NCBI GenBank assembly: GCA_022564695.1
Contig: JADFKX010000113.1
Coordinates: forward strand, 1-6,625
From: Chloroflexota bacterium
GTDB taxonomy: Bacteria; Chloroflexota; Dehalococcoidia; SM23-28-2; RBG-16-64-32
DNA length: 6,625 nucleotides
Direction: 5' to 3'
Part shown: positions 1-5,524 of the stretch, piece by piece
Position numbering within the stretch: the first letter of the stretch is position 1
Layout: each line of letters starts with the position of its first letter
Made by a program: the position numbers and the translations under genes
Notes under the pieces: generated by a model
What the model saw: the letters and a program-made list of their open reading frames with translations, nothing else
Databases searched by the model: none
What the model was told of the DNA's origin: nothing

Positions 1-207
1 CTGTTATTTCGGAATGCGCCAGTCCAGATGTGCTGGCACGGCGCGGGGCCGGCCAACTGGCGAATGCGCAGGTGCTTTGGACGGGGTCGAACCCCAACAA
101 GGGTTTAGGGGTCTTTGCCTTCAACGGGTTCAAAATTGCGCGCCACGCTCCGTTTCATCCCACGCTCCGCCACATCCTTCCGGTGAATGTCACCGGGCCA
201 AGAAGTT
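1..207. other. No supported gene; left-edge region downstream of the transaldolase fusion
   Basis: I see no convincing coding region here on either strand. The short plus-strand open frames have proline- and arginine-rich composition without family features and run against the minus-strand gene to the right. Two small structures are visible. One is a 10-base direct repeat (ccacgctccg at 143-152 and 160-169). The other is a short palindrome (ggggt-cga-acccc at 83-95), which resembles a tRNA T-arm by eye but has no matching acceptor, anticodon or D arms around it. The stretch may belong to whatever locus supplied the foreign tail of the transaldolase fusion. Confidence 0.5.
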
Positions 208-1473
208 TCAGCCTGCTCGCGGTTTGGGCCCAGAACGCCAGTGCTGGGATTTCGCGCAAGCATCAGCTCGGCCCGCCATGCATTTCTTGATCGTCAGGCT
301 ACGATTGCCGCCATATCCTTGCGTCGTGAGCCAGTAGCTCATCCGGCGCCGATTCATCCACCACGGAGCGGCCCCCTGTTGAGCGAAGAACCGTGGAGAT
401 CCTGAAGCGAATCGCATCGCCCCGTTTTCCAGCCATTCCTGGATCTTCGGGCCGGCCAACCCGAAGCGTGCGTACGGCCGGCAAGCCGCCAGGAAGTTGG
501 ACCGGTCAGGATCCCTGCGTGAGAGGTCTTCCCAACTCGCGAGACTCCGCGTGAGCGTCGGTACGAAGTCGGTACCATCGACGACTCTCACCTGGAGGCA
601 ATACGGCTGTCCCTCGTAACTCCCGACGTACGTCTCCTTGGGGTCCCTCGCACGTCGCAGATCGGCCAAATCAGGGAGTCCGGCGTGCTGGAACGGTTGA
701 TAGAAATACCCCAACGTGACACGCGTATCACGGCGGTCGAGTGCGTCGACCTCACGTCGCACGTATTCGTGAAACGCCTGTCGGATCTCGTCTTGCAGGT
801 CCTCATGGCCCTGCTGGATTCGCTGCTCGATCAGCGCGTCCACCGCCGTATCCACTCTCGAGACGAAAAATGACGCTACGCCGGCGATGTCTTTGATGGG
901 CTGGCCAGCCTCCAGCCGCCGCTCCAGACCAGCAATGTAGGCCAGCGCGGCCTGCTCGTACGCCTTCACGTCGAATAGTAACGTCACGTTGACGTTGACG
1001 CCCCGAGCCGTTAGCTCCTCGATCGCCGGTACACCTTCCGGCGTGCCGGGGACCTTGATCATCACGTTGGGGCGCCCGAGTTCGGTGAAGAGGCTGACTC
1101 CCTCCCGGATCGTGCCCTCTGTGTCTTGTGCCAGGTTCGGCGACACCTCTAGGCTGACGAACCCGTCGCCGCCCTTCCTGTCGTCGTAGACCGGGCGGAG
1201 GACATCGGCTGCCATCCCAATGTCCTCGATCGCCAGGCGTAGGAAGATCGCCTTCGGGTCGCGTTCGCCACCCTCGACGAGGGAGCGGAGGGCGTCATCG
1301 TAGTCAGTCGAGCCTGAGATGGCTTTGTTCAAAATGGTGGGGTTCGAGGTTACGCCAGAGACGGCGTACTCGTCGATCAATCGCTGCAGGCCGCCGGAGG
1401 TGATGAGGCCTCTACGGATGTAGTCGAGCCAGGGGCTCTGGCCGAAGGATCTGAGCCGAAACAACGGGTTCAT
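208..1473 (-). CDS. tal: Transaldolase with C-terminal half replaced by unrelated sequence (chimeric ORF)
   Basis: Transaldolase moves a dihydroxyacetone unit between sugar phosphates in the non-oxidative pentose phosphate pathway, in the cytoplasm. The first 215 or so residues match the long bacterial form: NPL...GQSPWLD at 2-16, GVTSNPTI at 40-47, the Schiff-base lysine K140 in VMIKVPGT, NVTLLF at 162-167 and SFFVSRVDTAVD at 201-212. Past about residue 220 the family's expected G-K-A-x-x-A-N-A-K-L-A-Y block and the rest of the barrel are absent. About 200 residues follow that I do not recognise (for example YARFGLAGPKIQEWLENG) and run in frame to a TGA. The total of 421 residues is longer than the usual 360-380. 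The start is supported by GGAGGG at 1477-1482. Loss of the later barrel strands should abolish activity. The join, near 810-830, could be a real recombination or an assembly error. Confidence 0.8.
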   Translation of the reverse strand: MNPLFRLRSFGQSPWLDYIRRGLITSGGLQRLIDEYAVSGVTSNPTILNKAISGSTDYDDALRSLVEGGERDPKAIFLRLAIEDIGMAADVLRPVYDDRKGGDGFVSLEVSPNLAQDTEGTIREGVSLFTELGRPNVMIKVPGTPEGVPAIEELTARGVNVNVTLLFDVKAYEQAALAYIAGLERRLEAGQPIKDIAGVASFFVSRVDTAVDALIEQRIQQGHEDLQDEIRQAFHEYVRREVDALDRRDTRVTLGYFYQPFQHAGLPDLADLRRARDPKETYVGSYEGQPYCLQVRVVDGTDFVPTLTRSLASWEDLSRRDPDRSNFLAACRPYARFGLAGPKIQEWLENGAMRFASGSPRFFAQQGAAPWWMNRRRMSYWLTTQGYGGNRSLTIKKCMAGRADACAKSQHWRSGPKPRAG

Positions 1474-1476
1474 TTA

Positions 1477-1482
1477 CCCTCC
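1477..1482 (-). promoter_or_regulatory. Ribosome binding site of the transaldolase gene
   Basis: GGAGGG on the minus strand lies four bases before the ATG at 1473-1471. It fixes the transaldolase start and shows that the 5' end of this gene is intact, in contrast to its 3' end. Confidence 0.7.
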
Positions 1483-1516
1483 TTCTCCATCTCCAGGGCC
1501 ATGTTTAGGCTGTTCA

Positions 1517-2125
1517 TCACAAAAGGTCCCGCGCCTTCGACGCCACCGCCTCGGCAGTAAACCCGAGCTTCTCGAGCACCACGTTTCCCGGCGCCGACGC
1601 TCCGAATCGGTCCAGCGTGACCGTAGCATCTACCCATTCGCGCCAGCCCATCGGCGAGGCAGCCTCCACGGCGAGCCGGGGGAGGCCCGGCGGCAGCACC
1701 TCGTCGCGGTAGGTCTGCGGCTGCTGTCGGAACAGCTCCCAGGAGGGCATGGATACCACGCGGACCGAGACCCCCTCCTTGGACAGCACATCGCGGGCGG
1801 CGAGGCAGAGCGATACCTCGGACCCCGTCCCGATGAGCACCACCCGGTCGCCGTCAGCGGCGACGTAGGCCCCCTTCGAGACGCCGCCAGCGGGTGGTTC
1901 CAGCACCGGCAGCTTCTGACGGGAGAGGGCAAGCAGTGTGGGACCGTCGCTACGCTCCAGCGCCACTCTCCAGGCGGCGGCGGTCTCGTTGGCGTCCGCA
2001 GGGCGCAGCACCACAAGGTTCGGTATCGCCCTCAGGCCTGCCAGCTGCTCCACCGGCTGGTGGGTGGGGCCGTCCTCTCCCATGCCGATGGAGTCGTGCG
2101 TGTAGTCGGGGCTTGTTGGTCCCAT
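1517..2125 (-). CDS. tkt: Transketolase, C-terminal fragment (5'-truncated)
   Basis: Transketolase transfers two-carbon ketol units with thiamine diphosphate, and its gene often lies beside transaldolase, as here. Only the last 195 or so of about 660 residues are present. Homology starts abruptly at Y8 (YTHDSIGMGEDGPTHQP; H22 corresponds to the active-site histidine of the GPTHQP motif). It continues through the end of the pyrimidine domain (LRAIPNLVVLRPADANETAAAW) and the whole C-terminal domain (FGASAP near residue 174), ending normally in KARDLL. Residues 1-7 do not fit the family, and an in-frame TAG lies directly before the ATG. The thiamine-binding N-terminal domain and the catalytic glutamate region are missing. 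It is too short to be the C-subunit of a split transketolase, which carries the full pyrimidine domain. It may still be translated from the weak AGGGG upstream, but it is almost certainly non-functional. The gap to the transaldolase start is 43 bases. Confidence 0.85.
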   Translation of the reverse strand: MGPTSPDYTHDSIGMGEDGPTHQPVEQLAGLRAIPNLVVLRPADANETAAAWRVALERSDGPTLLALSRQKLPVLEPPAGGVSKGAYVAADGDRVVLIGTGSEVSLCLAARDVLSKEGVSVRVVSMPSWELFRQQPQTYRDEVLPPGLPRLAVEAASPMGWREWVDATVTLDRFGASAPGNVVLEKLGFTAEAVASKARDLL

Positions 2126-2133
2126 CTATGCCC

Positions 2134-2220
2134 CTAGCGTGCCCCCGCGATCAGGGACTTGAGATTCTCCCAGGTCCACTGGTAAATCTTGTCCGAGGAC
2201 AGGGCTGACGTTGGCTTCAC
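2134..2220 (-). other. In-frame C-terminal continuation of the TIR-like gene beyond its TGA
   Basis: Directly after the TGA at 2221-2223 the same frame stays open for 28 codons to a TAG at 2134-2136. It reads as a plausible TIR-like C-terminus: KPTSALSSDKIYQWTW, then ENLKSLIAGAR. From memory of this TIR-like family, DKT is followed by a cysteine, then KP...SDK.Y.WTW.NLK.LI.G. The TGA therefore stands where a TGC or TGT codon is expected. With read-through the protein would be 129 residues, the length I would expect. The best reading is a recent nonsense change, with programmed read-through or selenocysteine as less likely options. Confidence 0.7.
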
Positions 2221-2523
2221 TCAAGTCTTGTCCTTGCGACCCCATAGAAGGAAGTAGGGCTGCTCATCCTCACGAGCAATCGTCAGTTCGGCGCTGACTC
2301 CGGTAGCCGCGTCGGTGTGCTGCCCGCATATCACGATTACCTGACCCACCTGCCGTATGCGGCTCCGAACCTTCTCCTTCCAATCGCCAATCAGCGGCTC
2401 CTTCAGTGACCAATCGGCGATGTCGAAAGGCGAATCAGAATTGCGTGATTGGCCCACCAGTAGGTTCCTGAGATCCTCGTCGTGATCGAAATCGAAGCTG
2501 ATAAAGGTTCTCACCTTCGCCAT
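2221..2523 (-). CDS. TIR-like domain protein (DUF1863 / ThsB-type), ended early by TGA
   Basis: This is a 100-residue protein made of a TIR-like flavodoxin fold. The first strand is RTFISFDFDHDEDLRNLL at residues 5-22, followed by FDIADWSLKEP at 33-43, WKEKVRSRIRQVGQVIVICG at 48-67, and then QHTDAATGVSAELTIA, with E79 placed where TIR NADases carry the catalytic glutamate. PYFLLWG at 89-95 is the last strand before the end. ThsB proteins of the Thoeris anti-phage system have this fold and make a cyclic ADP-ribose signal; others of the family have no known role. No ThsA-like effector or other defence gene lies in the window, so a defence role is inference only. The frame continues as family-like sequence after the TGA, so this product probably lacks its last helix. 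The start ATG at 2523 has a purine-rich GGAAGGGGCAG upstream. The gene ends about 10 bases before the truncated transketolase frame begins. Confidence 0.75.
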   Translation of the reverse strand: MAKVRTFISFDFDHDEDLRNLLVGQSRNSDSPFDIADWSLKEPLIGDWKEKVRSRIRQVGQVIVICGQHTDAATGVSAELTIAREDEQPYFLLWGRKDKT

Positions 2524-2725
2524 CTCATCTGCCCCTTCCCGTCGAAATCCCGCCAGAAACTGCTGGGCTCTCTGGACGAATGCGACCCCCCTAACTCGCG
2601 GAATGATGCTGGCTCAATTGTAGCGCATGGCGACCATGCTCGGTGCCCAGCAAGCCCGTACCGTTGAAGGGCACCGCGCTCCGTGATAACTTATTCCCGT
2701 CTGGAGGCAAAGGGCTAAGACGGGG

Positions 2726-2755
2726 GTTCAGCGAGCCAAAATCGGGCTTCTGAAC
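2726..2755. other. Inverted repeat downstream of tRNA-Gly
   Basis: GTTCAG and CTGAAC arms of six bases flank a second pairing, AGCC with GGCT, around a CGATTTT loop (minus-strand sense). It lies 17 bases beyond the tRNA 3' end and could help end tRNA transcription or mark a processing site. No U-tract follows on the minus strand, so it is not a standard intrinsic terminator. Confidence 0.35.
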
Positions 2756-2771
2756 TAGAGTTTATATCTAT

Positions 2772-2846
2772 TGGAGCGGGCGACGGGGATCGAACCCGTG
2801 GCCCTCTGCTTGGGAAGCAGATGCTCTACCACTGAGCTACGCCCGC
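2772..2846 (-). tRNA. tRNA-Gly (anticodon CCC)
   Basis: A full cloverleaf folds by eye. The acceptor arms are GCGGGCG and CGCCCGC, the D arm is GCTC...GAGC, the anticodon arm is TCTGC-TTCCCAA-GCAGA with anticodon CCC (bases 2812-2814), and the T arm is ACGGG-TTCGATC-CCCGT. The discriminator is T, and CCA is encoded in the genome at 2772-2774. It reads GGG codons. The length is 75 bases including CCA. A strong promoter lies 35-64 bases upstream, so it is probably transcribed on its own. Confidence 0.96.
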
Positions 2847-2870
2847 TCCGGGCGGGCCCACCAGGGACCC

Positions 2871-2962
2871 AGCGTATTCGATTTTAGGGATTGCGTAGCG
2901 GCGGTGTCAACGGAGCCGGTCACCCGGCGAGAGCTGGCCTCAGATAACCATCGGCATAAGCA
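2871..2962 (-). repeat. Diverged copy 1 of a direct repeat: remnant of the membrane-gene 3' end plus promoter
   Basis: This stretch aligns with 4108-4200, the 3' end of the four-helix membrane gene and the bases just past it. In the best block, 2897-2939 against 4133-4175, 37 of 43 bases agree without gaps. Outside it the match continues with single-base indels, one of them inside what would be coding sequence, and the stop codon is not kept. It is therefore a decayed copy, not a gene. It starts about five bases after the oxidoreductase stop codon. It keeps a good sigma70 promoter, now serving the tRNA. Confidence 0.8.
2881..2910 (-). promoter_or_regulatory. Sigma70-type promoter of tRNA-Gly
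   Basis: TTGACA (2910-2905) and TAAAAT (2886-2881) are separated by 18 bases on the minus strand. The predicted start near 2874 would give a leader of roughly 28 bases before the tRNA. The -35 box is a perfect consensus match. The promoter lies inside the decayed repeat copy. Confidence 0.65.
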
Positions 2963-2967
2963 GTGAC

Positions 2968-4008
2968 TCACTCCCCGTTGACTGCGCTAACAAGCTCCGC
3001 CAGGCGTCCCAGCGTTATCAGGCGCTCACGCAAGCCTTCCCCCTCGGGCTCCACCCGTAGCGTGTTCACACCGGCATCCCGATAGGCGCGGATGCGATCC
3101 TTCACCATCGCCTCTGTCCCAAGGAGATTAGTCTTAAGAACCATCTCATCCGGGATGCGAGCCGCCGCCTCCTCCCGTCTACCGTCGAGCCAGAGGTCCT
3201 GGACCTCGATGCCGATCTCCTCATATCCAGCTCGCCTGAATGCGGCGTTGTAGAAATTGTGCGCCCGTGACCCCATCGCACCAAGCGTGAAGGCCAGGCC
3301 GGGCTTGCGGCGAGGAATCAGCTGGTCGAGATCGTCTGAGAATGCGACAACACCACCCGCCTGGAGATCGATCTCCGTGAGCGAACGGCCGGCGCGTCTG
3401 GCGCCTGCGCCGATGTGATCGAAGAATACATCCGCGTGTTCCGGCATGAAGGACGTCCCGAGCCAGCCATCTGCCAGCTCACCGGTCATCTCAAGGCTCT
3501 TCGGGCCCAGCGTGGCCAGGTAAATCGGAACGTGCGGCATCGGCTGCGCCCCGGAGCGAAGCGCCTTGCCTTCACCGCCGGGCAAAGGCAACTCGTAGAC
3601 CTTCCCCTTATAGCGAAGCCGCTCCCCGCTGGCCGCCAGGCGAACGATCTCAATAATCTCCCTCATCCTCTGCAGCGGCCGCTCGAAGCGGATACCATGC
3701 CAGCCCTCGATCACCTGCGGCCCGCTCACCCCCAGCCCCAACAGAAAGCGATCGCCCGACAGCGATGAGAGGCTCATCGCCGTCATCGCCACCAGCGCCG
3801 GTGTGCGGGTGCCGGCCTGCATTATTCCGGAGCCCAGGCGGATGCGAGACGTCTTCGCCGCTAGATAAGCCAGGGGCGTTACGGCGTCATACCCCCACGC
3901 CTCCGCTGACCAGATGCTGTCAACACCCAGCCGTTCTGCCTCAACCACGTAAGTGGTCGCCTCATCCCACTTTTCTCTGACCAGCCCAAGCGCAATCGAT
4001 ATCTTCAT
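2968..4008 (-). CDS. LLM-class F420-dependent oxidoreductase
   Basis: This is a 346-residue luciferase-like (TIM-barrel) oxidoreductase of the coenzyme F420 branch, cytoplasmic, with unknown substrate. Visible family features are the N-terminal strand MKISIALGL, EAERLGVDSIWSAEAWGYDA at 23-42, SRIRLGSGIMQAGTRTPA at 54-71, SGDRFLLGLGVSGPQVIEGWHG at 84-105 (typical of F420-dependent members) and PIYLATLGPKSLEMTGELADGW in the middle. The protein ends in LGRLAELVSAVNGE. I chose the ATG at 4008, which has GAGGAGG just upstream and starts the first strand; an upstream ATG at 4038 would add ten residues (MAGGVATRRT) that do not fit. A promoter-like pair lies about 110-140 bases upstream in the end of the preceding gene. 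The gene is bracketed by the two diverged repeat copies, as if inserted or duplicated as a unit. F420 use is inferred from family resemblance. Confidence 0.9.
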   Translation of the reverse strand: MKISIALGLVREKWDEATTYVVEAERLGVDSIWSAEAWGYDAVTPLAYLAAKTSRIRLGSGIMQAGTRTPALVAMTAMSLSSLSGDRFLLGLGVSGPQVIEGWHGIRFERPLQRMREIIEIVRLAASGERLRYKGKVYELPLPGGEGKALRSGAQPMPHVPIYLATLGPKSLEMTGELADGWLGTSFMPEHADVFFDHIGAGARRAGRSLTEIDLQAGGVVAFSDDLDQLIPRRKPGLAFTLGAMGSRAHNFYNAAFRRAGYEEIGIEVQDLWLDGRREEAAARIPDEMVLKTNLLGTEAMVKDRIRAYRDAGVNTLRVEPEGEGLRERLITLGRLAELVSAVNGE

Positions 4009-4107
4009 CGTCCTCCTCGTGGCTACTCCTCCCGCCACCCCACCTCAAACAGCCGATTCGAACCCCAGAAGTCCCCTAGCTCCACCTGGGGCCCGCCGCC
4101 GCCGACC

Positions 4108-4200
4108 AGTGTATCCGATTTAAGGGTCACGCAGCGGCGGTGTCAGCGGCGCTGGTCGCCCAGCGGGAGCTGGCCCAGATGAACATCAGCGCAACCAGCA
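4108..4200 (-). repeat. Direct repeat copy 2: 3' end of the membrane gene plus promoter
   Basis: This is the partner of the copy at 2871-2962, about 1,236 bases away in the same orientation. It covers the last 24 codons of the membrane gene, its TGA and about 19 bases beyond. The reading frame is intact here, so this is likely the parental copy. The promoter elements at 4118-4146 line up with those of the tRNA promoter in the other copy. Confidence 0.8.
4118..4146 (-). promoter_or_regulatory. Candidate promoter of the LLM oxidoreductase, overlapping the end of the upstream gene
   Basis: CTGACA (4146-4141) and TTAAAT (4123-4118) are 17 bases apart on the minus strand and straddle the stop codon of the membrane gene. 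The predicted start near 4111 would give a leader of about 100 bases for the oxidoreductase. It is weaker than its diverged twin in front of the tRNA. Confidence 0.45.
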
Positions 4201-4975
4201 TCACGGCAAAGCCCAGCACCGTCAGCGCCAGGTAGTTGCTTATGGGCACCCACATAGCCTCCACGCCCAACTCCAGCAGGCCGTAGACGAACGGGTCGGC
4301 CTCTTCCTGGGCAGTCCGAAAGGCGAAGCGAACGCCCACAGCCGCAGCCAGCAACGGAAGCGCCGCCGCTATCGTTGCCGCGCTGAGGGCGACCAGCCGC
4401 CCCCATGATCGGACCGACGCCACCAGCAGCGCCGCCAGCGCCACCGAAAGCAAGCCCAGCACGACCACCGCGATCACCAGACGGTCATGGTTCTTGTCCG
4501 TTATCAGCCCCAGGCCGCGCTCCAGAGCGCCGGAAACTGAGATCGTCTCTATCCGCTGATCACCGTCAGCGTCCGCGCCCGCCCAGGCCGACATCCCATC
4601 CCGGTAGAGCGTGGCCCCCGCCTCACTCAGGATACGCTCTCGCAGCGCCATCCCCTCCAGCAAGAGAGCTTCGTCGCTAGGAATGTCCACCGCAATCGGA
4701 AAATCGGGCACGCGCACTGGATCCGCGTCTCCCTCCCGCGCCTCCGCTTCCAGAGCCACTTGTAGATCGGGCAGGATCGCATCTATGTTTGTGCTCACAG
4801 CGACGCTCCTGCGAAGGATGCGCTCGCCAAGGCTCTGCGAGCTGAGCTGAACGGCAGTGACGGCCAGGAATAGAAGCGTAAGCATCACCGCCAGGGAAGC
4901 GCCGATCAGCCATTGAGAGGCGGCCAGAAGCAGCGGCTTTAGCGTGATACCGTTATCGGCGGACGGCGCGGTCAC
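4127..4975 (-). CDS. Unrecognised four-helix membrane protein
   Basis: This is a 282-residue protein I cannot assign. Hydrophobic segments lie at about 22-43, 166-187, 192-214 and 247-268. Between the first and second is a polar region of about 120 residues, probably outside the membrane. That region carries DADADGDQRI near 133-142; its D135, D137, D139 and I142 match the start of an EF-hand or dockerin-type calcium loop, although the glycine after the third aspartate is lacking. Translation starts at GTG (4975), whose GTGA overlaps the TGA of the RDD gene, so the two are translationally coupled and may form a complex. A promoter for the next gene lies in its last codons, and a diverged copy of its 3' end occurs again near 2871-2962. 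Confidence 0.8.
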   Translation of the reverse strand: MTAPSADNGITLKPLLLAASQWLIGASLAVMLTLLFLAVTAVQLSSQSLGERILRRSVAVSTNIDAILPDLQVALEAEAREGDADPVRVPDFPIAVDIPSDEALLLEGMALRERILSEAGATLYRDGMSAWAGADADGDQRIETISVSGALERGLGLITDKNHDRLVIAVVVLGLLSVALAALLVASVRSWGRLVALSAATIAAALPLLAAAVGVRFAFRTAQEEADPFVYGLLELGVEAMWVPISNYLALTVLGFAVMLVALMFIWASSRWATSAADTAAA

Positions 4976-5466
4976 GGCGCCTCCACCACTACCGTCCCGG
5001 CCAAGTGATCGTGGAGAGCACGCCGCTCGCGGTCGAACAGGGCGATGACCAGGCCCAGGAACAGCGGCGCCACCGAAGCCGAGTAGCCCAGCAGGCGCAG
5101 GACGGACCGGCCTCGGGATACCCGCCCGCCGCTGTGTGTGAGAAGTTTGATGTGCACGGCCATCATGCCTACGGTCTGACCACGCCAGCTCCAGAGGAGC
5201 ACGAAGTATAAGGGAACAAACACGAAGAGATAGGCCACGATGATGGCTGCAGTCACGTAGAGCGCCTGGTCCGAAAGGTCACCATCGTTGATGCGGCTGT
5301 CCAGCACGAGATAGCCGCCGCCGGCCGCCGCAAACAGCATCCCGAAGGAGCTGATGACCAGGATATCCAGGATAAAAGCCACAATGCGGATTTGTAGGCC
5401 GGCGTAAGCAAGGGGCGCAAGCTGCCCGCCTGCGGCGTGGGTGGCAGCCCGTTGGGTTGGTGCCAT
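4972..5466 (-). CDS. RDD-family membrane protein
   Basis: This is a 164-residue integral membrane protein. RDD proteins are named for a conserved arginine and two aspartates; most have no known function, and some affect ion or stress tolerance. Here R28 and D34 in RIVAFILDIL fit the first R and D, and the second conserved acidic site fits D145 in LFDRERRALHDHLAGT. Hydrophobic stretches lie at about 28-54, 70-93 and 125-144, and WRGQTVGMMAVHIKLL at 94-109 is typical of the family. I prefer the ATG at 5466 to a TTG two codons earlier. No Shine-Dalgarno sequence precedes it, and the -10 box ends only about 12 bases before it, which suggests a leaderless mRNA. The 3' end overlaps the next gene as GTGA. 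Confidence 0.9.
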   Translation of the reverse strand: MAPTQRAATHAAGGQLAPLAYAGLQIRIVAFILDILVISSFGMLFAAAGGGYLVLDSRINDGDLSDQALYVTAAIIVAYLFVFVPLYFVLLWSWRGQTVGMMAVHIKLLTHSGGRVSRGRSVLRLLGYSASVAPLFLGLVIALFDRERRALHDHLAGTVVVEAP

Positions 5467-5477
5467 TGTCAAGCGGG

Positions 5478-5486
5478 ATTATATCA
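5478..5486 (-). promoter_or_regulatory. Extended -10 promoter of the RDD operon
   Basis: TGATATAAT on the minus strand is a perfect TATAAT with the TGn extension. The region 17 bases upstream (TTAGCC) is a poor -35, which an extended -10 can tolerate. The predicted start at about 5471 is within a few bases of the ATG at 5466, giving little or no 5' leader. Confidence 0.65.
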
Positions 5487-5524
5487 CGCTGCCCTGAGTG
5501 GGCTAAAGGCGGGCGTATCTCGGC

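Noticed and set aside
83..95. Palindrome ggggt-cga-acccc as a tRNA T-arm
   Set aside because: No acceptor, anticodon or D arm can be folded around it on either strand.
14..405. Plus-strand open frames at the left edge
   Set aside because: There is no recognisable domain and no convincing ribosome binding site, they overlap each other in several frames, and the composition looks non-coding.
1470..1517. A 15-codon frame (MNSLNMALEMEKEGK) linking the transketolase stop and transaldolase start through overlapping TGATG and ATGA
   Set aside because: It looks a little like the first helix of a ferritin-like protein, but it is too short and probably just encodes the transaldolase ribosome binding site region. 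A coupling role cannot be shown.
2190..2201. Hairpin after the TIR TGA as a genuine SECIS element
   Set aside because: The stem has only four pairs with a CTCG loop and no convincing extension. I keep it only as a side note to the nonsense-codon finding.
3415..3980. Plus-strand open frames opposite the oxidoreductase
   Set aside because: They are antisense to a well-conserved LLM protein, with proline- and arginine-rich composition and no ribosome binding site.
4405..4913. Open frames on both strands inside the four-helix membrane gene
   Set aside because: They lack hydrophobic segments or domains. The membrane frame shows clear helices and start-stop coupling to the RDD gene.
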